This document shows, one piece after another, positions 1 to 4,909 of a DNA stretch of 5,219 bases. The stretch is taken from positions 1-5,219 of the forward strand of contig JAMPYH010000206.1 in NCBI GenBank assembly GCA_023700785.1, written 5' to 3'. The first letter of the stretch is position 1. The number at the start of each line of letters is the position of its first letter. A program made the translations under genes and the position numbers. The DNA is from Candidatus Zixiibacteriota bacterium. Its GTDB lineage: Bacteria; Zixibacteria; MSB-5A5; GN15; FEB-12. The notes beneath the pieces are model-generated. The model worked only from the letters and a program-made list of their open reading frames with translations, made no database searches and was not told the DNA's origin.

Positions 1-1041
1 ATGGTCCATCTCTTTGTTGGTCAGCGCGACACAACCCTCGGTCCAGTCTTTCCCCTGGCCGCCATGGCCGTGGATCTCGATAAGGCCGCCGATCCGTGCC
101 CGCTGCGAGATGATCCCTTTCGCTTTATTATCTGCAAACCGTTTTCTGTCATTATCGTTCGGATAATTTATGTTCAGCGCCTTGTAATACCGGCTCCCGC
201 GTGGACGATAAGCGGTTATCCGGTATTTTCCCTCCGGGGTGGCGCCGTCGCCTGAGAACATCTTCTGGTGCCCGGCGTTATACCCCAGCTCACAATTATA
301 CGTATGAATCACCTTCCCCGCTTTAACCAGGTAAAGCCTGTGCTTTCCCTTATCAACTATCACCGCATAGCCACCGCTCGCTTTCGAGTCAGCGATCGTC
401 TCCTCAACCCACCGGCGCCAGACTGGAAGATATTGTGAGTCCTGATCATCGTACTGATCCATCGACTTGGCCAATTGCGACAGCCAGGTCCGGCTGAGCG
501 ACATTGATTCTCGGGCTTCGTCATACTCGCCGAGATTGACCATCCGGTCGGCCTGCTTGGCCGCCAATTCCGCCATCGACCAGTATCTGGTCAAACTGAG
601 TCGCGCGAGTGAGCCGTTTAGGGCCTGCTGCCAGGAGACCAACTCCTCCTGCAGATCCTGCCGCTCATTATGGACGACACGCTGCAGATCGTTGAGGAAT
701 TGCTGGGAACTGGTGGTCGCTTCGGAGGCGACTTTGATCGCCTGCATCAACAGCGAGTCAGCCGTGCCGTAATCGCGCAACGGCGCCAGTCGCCCATTCT
801 GTCTCGCCATCTCCATCCAGCCGGCCTTGACCAACTCCTCGGCGTTCCGAAAAGCAACCTCGGAATAGCGAAGAGCGCCGGCGTTGCGCGCGGTCTCAAG
901 GGTCAGTTTGGCACTGCTGAGGAGTGTGGTGGGTGGTTCGGCCGGTGTCAGAAACAAATAAACCACCCAGATCACCGGGACCAGCGCGAGCACAACCGCG
1001 AGGATCTTTTTCGGCGACGGGTGGAACGATGGACGCTTCAT
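1..1041 (-). CDS. L,D-transpeptidase (YkuD domain) with membrane anchor and helical N-terminal domain, C-terminus cut by window edge
   Basis: YkuD enzymes form peptidoglycan cross-links, or attach proteins to peptidoglycan, on the periplasmic side through a catalytic cysteine. 347 codons are visible and no stop is reached; probably only a few tens of residues are missing. A basic N-terminus is followed by a hydrophobic segment at about 13-31, with no lipobox, so this is a signal anchor. Residues 42-210 are predicted helical and rich in charged residues and alanine. The YkuD domain starts near Y225 and contains GDGATPEGKYRIT (264-276), IHGHGG with H324, and DWTEGCVAL with the likely nucleophile C337. 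The ATG at 1041 is supported by GAGGA seven bases upstream. The gene follows the lipoprotein gene at 1126-1722 after an 84-base gap holding a hairpin, and is probably in the same operon. Residues 46-108 match lipoprotein residues 33-95 without gaps, so this is a fusion of that domain to YkuD. The catalytic-domain call is firm. The substrate is unknown. Confidence 0.9.
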   Translation of the reverse strand, partial: MKRPSFHPSPKKILAVVLALVPVIWVVYLFLTPAEPPTTLLSSAKLTLETARNAGALRYSEVAFRNAEELVKAGWMEMARQNGRLAPLRDYGTADSLLMQAIKVASEATTSSQQFLNDLQRVVHNERQDLQEELVSWQQALNGSLARLSLTRYWSMAELAAKQADRMVNLGEYDEARESMSLSRTWLSQLAKSMDQYDDQDSQYLPVWRRWVEETIADSKASGGYAVIVDKGKHRLYLVKAGKVIHTYNCELGYNAGHQKMFSGDGATPEGKYRITAYRPRGSRYYKALNINYPNDNDRKRFADNKAKGIISQRARIGGLIEIHGHGGQGKDWTEGCVALTNKEMDH

Positions 1042-1061
1042 CGGGACGTCCTCATATATAT

Positions 1062-1094
1062 CGCGAGGGCCGCCAGGAGTGGCGGCCCTTCGCG
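1062..1094 (-). other. GC-rich intercistronic hairpin between lipoprotein and transpeptidase genes
   Basis: An inverted repeat has nine perfect pairs, GGGCCGCCA against TGGCGGCCC, around a four-base loop at 1076-1079. After a one-base bulge at 1090 it continues for five more pairs (A1066 with T1089, then CGCG with CGCG). Read in the direction of transcription it is followed by an AT alternation (ATATATAT), not a T tract, so it does not look like a full intrinsic terminator. It ends about 20 bases before the transpeptidase start. Plausible roles are partial termination, RNA processing or protection of the upstream message, any of which would let the lipoprotein be made in larger amounts than the enzyme. 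Confidence 0.6.
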
Positions 1095-1125
1095 GAGAAA
1101 CGGGATTGTTCGACATCAGGGATCG

Positions 1126-1722
1126 TTAGTTGCCGGCCTTGCGAGCGGCAGCGGCGGCGACTTCATCCTGAATCGACTTGGCCTGAGCCATCACGCCTTC
1201 GAATTTCGACTTGGCGGTGAGGAACTTGCCGGCGTTGAAATCAGCCTCGGCATCGGCATACGCCGGAGCCAGGGCGGCCAGGCTGTTCTTGATCAATTCG
1301 ATCTCGGCCTTGGTGTCTTTGCCCTTGGGGGCTTTGTCAACTGCCGCAGTGGCGGCGTCCATCGCGGCCTTGGCGTCGGCCATCAACGTCATCACTTCCG
1401 CTTTCACTCTCTCTTTTTCGGCAGCGGCGTCGGCAGTAGCCTTCTCAGCGAGAGCCTGGGCGCGGGCGAACATTTCCTTAGACTTGCCATAGGAACGGAA
1501 CAGGGCGAACTTGCCATCCTGCTCGGTCTTCATTGCCTGGGCCGCGTTCAGGGTATCCTGAGCCATGCGGAACGCGTCGGCCACATACGCCTCGGCTTCA
1601 GCCGCACGGGCAGCGTCGAACGCCGCGGAGGCGGCAGTCATCTCGGCTTCCGGAGCCTTGCTGCAGCCGACAACGACCAACAGCATCAGCGCCAGCAGAG
1701 CGAGTGTCACACGTTTGAACAT
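1126..1722 (-). CDS. Alanine-rich helical lipoprotein, DUF4398-like
   Basis: 198 residues. A type II signal peptide is clear: basic MFKR, a hydrophobic stretch 5-18 and the lipobox VVGC, with the lipidated cysteine at C20. S21 follows it, not Asp, so outer-membrane sorting is expected under the usual +2 rule. The mature part is almost entirely helical and very rich in Ala, Glu, Lys and Asp, with probable coiled-coil stretches at 28-130 and 138-193. A helix-breaking KAPKGKDTK lies near 130-138. The ending is RKAGN. The character resembles DUF4398 lipoproteins, whose function is unknown; I cannot confirm the family without a profile search. The ATG at 1722 is preceded by AAGGGAAG at a workable distance. 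The transpeptidase gene downstream carries a related helical domain, so the product probably acts in the envelope with that enzyme, as a structural or tethering component. The gene lies behind a leader that contains an intrinsic terminator, which suggests attenuated expression. Confidence 0.88.
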   Translation of the reverse strand: MFKRVTLALLALMLLVVVGCSKAPEAEMTAASAAFDAARAAEAEAYVADAFRMAQDTLNAAQAMKTEQDGKFALFRSYGKSKEMFARAQALAEKATADAAAEKERVKAEVMTLMADAKAAMDAATAAVDKAPKGKDTKAEIELIKNSLAALAPAYADAEADFNAGKFLTAKSKFEGVMAQAKSIQDEVAAAAARKAGN

Positions 1723-1771
1723 TTGATCTTCCCTTTCGTCTTGGGTGATATTAGTGGTTTATGTATGGGCG

Positions 1772-1816
1772 AAAAAAAAGGATACACGCTATCGCCTCGC
1801 GACCGCGCACATCCTT
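1772..1816 (-). terminator. Intrinsic terminator in the leader of the lipoprotein gene (possible attenuator)
   Basis: Read on the minus strand, AAGGATGTGCGC (1816-1805) pairs with GCGTGTATCC and the first two T's that follow (1789-1778), giving a 12-pair helix that includes three G-U pairs. Inside it, TCGC and GCGA form a four-pair extension around a GAG loop, separated by a small GG/TA internal loop. Eight T's follow at 1779-1772, six of them free. The hairpin ends about 50 bases before the lipoprotein ATG at 1722 and faces the same way, so it either ends a separate small RNA or attenuates the lipoprotein message. On the plus strand it lacks a proper T tract. Confidence 0.75.
1789..1812 (-). 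CDS. Possible seven-residue leader peptide inside the terminator stem
   Basis: An ATG at 1812 opens the reading frame M-C-A-V-A-R-R followed by TAG at 1791-1789. AGGAAGG at 1827-1821 lies eight bases upstream, an ideal Shine-Dalgarno sequence and spacing. The whole frame lies within the intrinsic terminator hairpin at 1772-1816, so a ribosome translating or stalled here would prevent the hairpin from forming. That is how leader peptides control attenuators. A frame this short can arise by chance, and the peptide shows no strong run of one amino acid. What supports it is the ribosome binding site and its location, not the protein sequence. Confidence 0.3.
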   Translation of the reverse strand: MCAVARR

Positions 1817-1853
1817 AATACCTTCCTAAAACTTCTACCGTCTTCGCACCTCG

Positions 1854-1875
1854 GTTGAGTGATTCTGCACTCAAC
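1854..1875 (-). other. Perfect 8-bp hairpin within the leader
   Basis: GTTGAGTG, a six-base spacer and CACTCAAC form a perfect inverted repeat. It lies near the middle of the candidate leader RNA, where it would be a stable stem-loop. No T tract follows it on the minus strand; on the plus strand only a pyrimidine-rich stretch follows. It is therefore more likely a structural element of the RNA or a dyad binding site than a terminator. Confidence 0.55.
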
Positions 1876-1944
1876 TCTTCCTCTCTCAGGCAGTTATTTA
1901 CACCTCTGACATCCCGGAGCGTTACCCCCGAGATTTTGAAGGCG

Positions 1945-1974
1945 TAAATAGGAGTGTTGTTAGTTGAATGTCAA
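1945..1974 (-). promoter_or_regulatory. Candidate sigma-70-type promoter for the leader and lipoprotein-transpeptidase operon
   Basis: On the minus strand a perfect TTGACA (1974-1969) is followed after 18 bases by TATTTA (1950-1945), a weak -10 box matching only its first three bases. The predicted start is near 1937-1940, giving a leader of a little over 200 bases before the lipoprotein ATG. The -35 box lies in a 13-base palindrome, GTTGACATTCAAC (1963-1975), which could be an operator or chance. An alternative is a weak promoter downstream of the terminator, with TAATAT at 1748-1753, which would transcribe the lipoprotein gene independently of the leader. Confidence 0.4.
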
Positions 1975-1975
1975 C

Positions 1976-2279
1976 GGATTTTTTGGACCACACTTCGTTC
2001 CTTTTGGTGCGAGCTACCCCACACCACCGGTCATCGGATTGACCAAAACATGCTGTCCCACAATCTATTAGCAACATTAAAACAAACCTCCAAGTCTATT
2101 TTTGACGAACACAAGTAGCCCTATTAGTCGTCTCAAGCTAGTGTTGATCAGTATTAGTTCCCGCCACATCCCAAGCTATTACCCAAGTAATACGTTTGAA
2201 CGAGCCGGGAGGATGGCAATTTGGCGGCAGAGAATTGGCGGCGACGGAAAAGATTCAGGCACAAACGATTGCGGCAGAT
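1976..2279. other. Intergenic stretch with no recognised gene
   Basis: About 300 bases between the leader promoter and the cytochrome terminator, visibly richer in A and T over much of its length than the flanking genes. I see no convincing coding sequence and no tRNA. Small dyads are present: TATTAC-CCAA-GTAATA at 2177-2192 (six pairs) and GGTCA-TCGGAT-TGACC at 2029-2044 (five pairs). CGGATT occurs twice, at 1975 and 2035. These could be protein-binding sites for control of the lipoprotein operon, but none matches a site I know. A 51-codon minus-strand frame starting at 2077 is treated as doubtful. Confidence 0.4.
2177..2192. promoter_or_regulatory. Short dyad, possible operator
   Basis: TATTAC and GTAATA are perfect complements separated by CCAA. 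The dyad lies in the gene-free stretch upstream of the lipoprotein leader and downstream of the cytochrome terminator. Its symmetry suits a dimeric regulator, but six pairs in an AT-rich stretch can occur by chance and I do not recognise the motif. Confidence 0.2.
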
Positions 2280-2310
2280 AAAAAAACCGCCGGGGCCAGT
2301 TTCCCGACGG
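2280..2310 (-). terminator. Intrinsic terminator of the cytochrome gene
   Basis: On the minus strand, CCGTCGGG (2310-2303) pairs with CCCGGCGG (2294-2287) over eight pairs, one of them G-U, around an eight-base loop. Seven T's (2286-2280) follow directly. It begins about 45 bases after the cytochrome stop codon. The GC-rich stem and uninterrupted T tract make it a textbook rho-independent terminator, so the cytochrome is probably not co-transcribed with the lipoprotein gene. Confidence 0.9.
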
Positions 2311-2315
2311 TCGGA

Positions 2316-2336
2316 CGAGTGAGTTTATCTCACTCG
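2316..2336. terminator. Second hairpin after the cytochrome stop, possible terminator in the plus direction
   Basis: CGAGTGAG and CTCACTCG are perfect eight-base complements around a five-base loop. On the minus strand this hairpin lies between the cytochrome stop and the main terminator without its own T tract, so it may protect the 3' end of the message. On the plus strand it is followed by CCGTTTT, a weak terminator-like tail that could block antisense transcription into the cytochrome gene. Confidence 0.5.
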
Positions 2337-2356
2337 CCGTTTTGCATCTCTATAGA

Positions 2357-3874
2357 TCAATATCCTGAATCAGGCGTATGACAATCCGTGCATTTCGCTT
2401 CTTTCCACGCGTCGCCAATATCCTCGGGATGCTGGAAATCCAGCCCCGTGATACTGCTCGTCAACTGCGAAAGATCTTCGGATGGTCCCTGCGCGACGAT
2501 CAAATGACAGGTGGAACAGGCAGAGGATATCGTGCTCCCGTCGTCACTTTCCATATTACCACTGTGACAGCGGAAACAGCCGTCATTAACGAAATGGCTA
2601 AGGTTATTCTCTCGCGCGCGATAGTCAGTTTTCATCTCGGGGAAAAAGTTCTCGGCGTAGATCGTCTTCAGTGTCTTGGTGGATCTGCTGATCTCCGCGG
2701 CATGGGAGACGGCGATCTCCGGATAATTTGCCTGGTAGTACGCCATCAAGCCGGTATCCAGCGCGGCCTGTGCCTGCTCTCGATCTTCATACGACGCGTT
2801 CAGCAGATCCAGTCCTACCTGTCGAATGTACGGCAGAGTCGGCGATACATTTCTGGTGCTCAACGCGAGATTGAGCGCGGTGGCGGGCGCGAGAAACTTA
2901 TGGCTCGGGCGGTTGTGACAATCCATGCAGTCAAATGAGCGGATCTCGGTTGCGGGATCATTGATATCCGGGATCTCACTACCGGCGCTTTTGTACACCT
3001 TCTGCGTGCCGTCGGGTGAGGTTACCCTGACCCACGGTATAGTCTGGCGCTTTTCATCGGTCGCGACATACTCAACTTTGTTCGCGGCCAACATATGCCA
3101 ATGGATCCCCTCAAGCTTGCCGGTGCGCGGATTCCCGCCGCCGACTTTCACCAGGAAGCTGATCGTCCAGGGGGAGTTCTGCTCGTCAGTCTTATAGTAA
3201 GTGCGAGTGGTGAACTTGTTTCCCCAGAATTGTTGCGGCCAGTGGCAGCCTTCGCACGTCTCCTGCGCCGGTCGCAAATTGTGCACCGGCGTTTGGATCG
3301 GCCGCTCATACGAATTGAGCGCTGTCCGGAAAAGCTGGCGCGTACCATCAAGCTTTGACTTCACGTAAAACGACGCGCCGGGGCCGATATGACACTCCAC
3401 ACAGGCGACTTTCGCGTGCGGAGAGTTTTTGTACGTCACATACTGCGGCTCCATCACGGTGTGGCAGGTCTTGCCGCAAAACGCGACCGAGTCGGTCGCT
3501 TCATACGCGCGATAACCGCTGTAACTGACCACCAGGATCAACGCGGCGCTCAGGCCCAAAAAGAGCCAGAGAGAGCGCATGTAGTTCGGGTCGGTCGGAT
3601 CGATCCGAAGATTAAACCTGACATGTTCGCCCCGCGCGCGCGCGGCGCGCACCTGCAACCACGACGCGATCAGAAACAGGATCACGCCGAGCGTGATGAT
3701 CGCCGGCACGACGACAAACGTCACCAACGAACTGTACGGGTTTTCGCCGCCGACAGAGATGTCGAGCAGAAGAAGAACGATGAATATAAAACCGCCCGCG
3801 ATCGTTAAGGCGCCGCCTATCGCGGCGAGCGGATGACGGAACAGCGTCCGTTTTCTATCATTTATATCAGCCAC
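2357..3874 (-). CDS. Membrane-anchored NapC/NirT-type cytochrome c with seven haem sites
   Basis: 505 residues. Proteins of this type take electrons from membrane quinol and pass them to periplasmic reductases or other cytochromes. Three hydrophobic segments lie near 16-39, 50-73 and 102-121. The rest is a periplasmic multihaem domain. Haem-binding motifs: an unusual CX3CH, CGKTCH, at 133-138, followed by M141 as a possible axial ligand, then six standard CXXCH sites at 158-162, 207-211, 316-320, 433-437, 453-457 and 495-499. Histidines outside the motifs that could serve as distal ligands include H153, H198, H258, H260, H325, H391, H427 and H482. NapC and NrfH usually have one membrane helix and four haems in about 150-200 residues, so this is an enlarged member. 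The start is GTG at 3874, with GAGG five bases upstream; no better in-frame ATG is nearby. It appears to be a single-gene unit with its own terminator at 2280-2310. No reductase partner is in the window, so the electron acceptor is unknown. Confidence 0.92.
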   Translation of the reverse strand: MADINDRKRTLFRHPLAAIGGALTIAGGFIFIVLLLLDISVGGENPYSSLVTFVVVPAIITLGVILFLIASWLQVRAARARGEHVRFNLRIDPTDPNYMRSLWLFLGLSAALILVVSYSGYRAYEATDSVAFCGKTCHTVMEPQYVTYKNSPHAKVACVECHIGPGASFYVKSKLDGTRQLFRTALNSYERPIQTPVHNLRPAQETCEGCHWPQQFWGNKFTTRTYYKTDEQNSPWTISFLVKVGGGNPRTGKLEGIHWHMLAANKVEYVATDEKRQTIPWVRVTSPDGTQKVYKSAGSEIPDINDPATEIRSFDCMDCHNRPSHKFLAPATALNLALSTRNVSPTLPYIRQVGLDLLNASYEDREQAQAALDTGLMAYYQANYPEIAVSHAAEISRSTKTLKTIYAENFFPEMKTDYRARENNLSHFVNDGCFRCHSGNMESDDGSTISSACSTCHLIVAQGPSEDLSQLTSSITGLDFQHPEDIGDAWKEAKCTDCHTPDSGY

Positions 3875-3912
3875 ACTTACCTCTTGTCGCTCTGCCCGGC
3901 GTTAAAGGGGAG

Positions 3913-3940
3913 AATATATGTATCCCTTTTCCGACTGCAA
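3913..3940 (-). promoter_or_regulatory. Possible promoter of the cytochrome gene
   Basis: On the minus strand TTGCAG (3940-3935), a 16-base spacer and TATATT (3918-3913) resemble sigma-70 boxes; the -10 matches five of six bases and the -35 only three. The site lies in the 126-base gap between the epimerase stop and the cytochrome start, about 40 bases before the GTG. I find no clear terminator after the epimerase in this gap, so read-through from the upstream genes is also possible. Confidence 0.3.
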
Positions 3941-4000
3941 TAGAAAATGAAGCCAAACCTTACCGTTTAGTACACGTTGAAAGGCGAAAGCAGATGAATA

Positions 4001-4900
4001 CTAGCGACTTAGGAGTGTTCGTAATGCCGGCTCAAGCTCCGTATAGTGAAATTGATAACCAGCCTGCCGTAATTTGGCGGGGACTGCTTTGGCGCTGGAG
4101 AAAAGAAGCGAGTCCGCCATTTCACCGAGGATCACCTTCATCAGGAAACGCGGCATCGGCGCGAACGCCGGCCGTCTCAATACTGAAGCCAGCGTCCTGG
4201 TGAACTCCGCGTTGGTGACAGGATATGGAGCGGCAAGGTTTACCGGCCCCGAGAGATTCTCGTTAACCAGCGAGAATTGGATCGCCCCCACAACATCGTC
4301 AATCGCGATCCAGCTCCAGAACTGAGAGCCGTCGCCAAACTTTCCTCCCAATCCCAGCTTAAACGGAAGCAACATCCGTTGAAGCGATCCGCCGTTGACC
4401 GTCTGCACTATCCCGGTTCGCGTTGTTACAACGCGAACTCCGCTCGACACCGCTGCCTTCGTCGCATCCTCCCAAGCGACACAGACCTCCGAAAGAAAAC
4501 CGGTGCCTGCGGAACTTGCTTCGGTCAACGTCTCGCTCCCGCGGTCGCCGTAGTAACCGATTGCGGATGCCGAGACCAGCACCCTCGGTTTGTGCTTCAG
4601 CGAGGCGATCGTCTCACAGAGCAACGTAGTGCCGACAGCACGGCTATTCAGAATGAGCTCTTTGCGCGCTTCGGTCCAGCGGCCACCGCCAATATTCTCT
4701 CCCGCCAAATGGATGACCGCATCGACCCCCTCGATCTGTCGCGCGTCAAGCTCTCGCCGTTCCGGGTCCCATTCGATCGCGTTCTTCATTTGCGAACCAC
4801 GCTTCCGGGTAAGCGCAATAAGTGTGTGGCCGTCTCGTTCCAACGCAGGCAGCAGAGCGCTGCCGATCAACCCCGAAGCGCCACTGATCAGTATTCGCAT
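4001..4900 (-). CDS. TIGR01777-type epimerase (SDR family, NAD(P)-binding), YfcH/SDR39U1-like
   Basis: 299 residues, the normal length for this family of atypical extended short-chain dehydrogenases. Their substrate is not established. Visible features: a Rossmann nucleotide-binding loop GASGLIG at 7-13, HLAGENI at 64-70, SASAIGYYG at 110-118, RTGIV at 161-165, the family stretch GDGSQFWSWI at 189-198 followed by DD (201-202), and NLAAPYPVTNAEF further on. The last 50 or so residues match the DUF1731 tail (P-F-A-P-M-P, GEMADSLL, KLRQAGYQFHY). The residue after SWI is Ala199, where I recall relatives often having His. The ATG at 4900 is preceded by AAGGGA four bases upstream, and the gene begins 9 bases after the permease stop, so the two are probably co-transcribed. 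The enzyme is expected in the cytoplasm. The family call is firm; the reaction is unknown. Confidence 0.93.
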   Translation of the reverse strand: MRILISGASGLIGSALLPALERDGHTLIALTRKRGSQMKNAIEWDPERRELDARQIEGVDAVIHLAGENIGGGRWTEARKELILNSRAVGTTLLCETIASLKHKPRVLVSASAIGYYGDRGSETLTEASSAGTGFLSEVCVAWEDATKAAVSSGVRVVTTRTGIVQTVNGGSLQRMLLPFKLGLGGKFGDGSQFWSWIAIDDVVGAIQFSLVNENLSGPVNLAAPYPVTNAEFTRTLASVLRRPAFAPMPRFLMKVILGEMADSLLFSSAKAVPAKLRQAGYQFHYTELEPALRTLLSR

Positions 4901-4909
4901 GTTTCCCTT

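Larger units (their letters stand above)
1772..1942 (-). ncRNA. Candidate structured leader RNA or small RNA upstream of the lipoprotein gene
   Basis: The stretch between a candidate promoter and an intrinsic terminator has several local pairings on the minus strand. ATCTCGG (1934-1928) can pair with CCGGGAT across a ten-base loop. TCAG with a bulge can pair with the later CCTGA around a UAAAUAA-containing loop. GTTGAGTG and CACTCAAC (1875-1854) form a perfect eight-pair hairpin with a six-base loop. The ends also match: CCTTC-AAAA (1942-1934) can pair with TTTT-AG-GAAGG (1831-1821). A closed multi-hairpin unit followed by a terminator is typical of riboswitch or attenuator leaders and of some small RNAs. 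I do not recognise it as any riboswitch class I know. The 5' end is uncertain and may lie nearer 1937. Confidence 0.4.

Noticed and set aside
1..255. Plus-strand open frame at the left edge
   Set aside because: The minus strand here encodes the YkuD catalytic core with H324 and C337; the plus-strand translation shows no recognisable feature.
1039..1055. Five-codon frame (M-R-T-S-R) overlapping the transpeptidase ATG by four bases
   Set aside because: It has no ribosome binding site of its own; the GAGGA it contains serves the transpeptidase start. It is most likely a chance frame.
670..1818. Long open frame on the plus strand across 1149 bases
   Set aside because: It lies antisense to the lipoprotein and the transpeptidase, both of which have clear signal or catalytic motifs and ribosome binding sites. 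Its translation is low-complexity Gly/Leu/Arg/His, as expected from the reverse of alanine-rich codons.
1772..1942. 6S RNA, SRP RNA or a known riboswitch
   Set aside because: Size and end pairing loosely suggest 6S RNA, but I see no large symmetric central bubble and 6S genes rarely end in such a terminator. The SRP core and the conserved cores of TPP, SAM, glycine, cobalamin and c-di-GMP riboswitches are not visible.
1922..2077. 51-codon minus-strand ORF starting ATG at 2077 with GGAGG nine bases upstream
   Set aside because: The codon choice is AT-rich and unlike the neighbours, the translation resembles nothing I know, and the frame runs through the candidate promoter and into the leader RNA. 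The ribosome binding site is decent, so conservation in relatives could revive it.
1723..2356. tRNA gene, CRISPR array or insertion sequence in the gene-poor stretch
   Set aside because: No cloverleaf or TTC-loop sequence, no regularly spaced repeats, and no terminal inverted repeats or transposase fragments are visible on either strand.
2196..2381. 61-codon plus-strand ORF between the lipoprotein leader and the cytochrome
   Set aside because: It runs through the intrinsic terminator and the second hairpin into the cytochrome 3' end. Its apparent composition comes from those stems.
2378..3808. Several plus-strand open frames opposite the cytochrome
   Set aside because: The minus strand encodes a continuous 505-residue protein with seven haem motifs, so these are antisense shadows.
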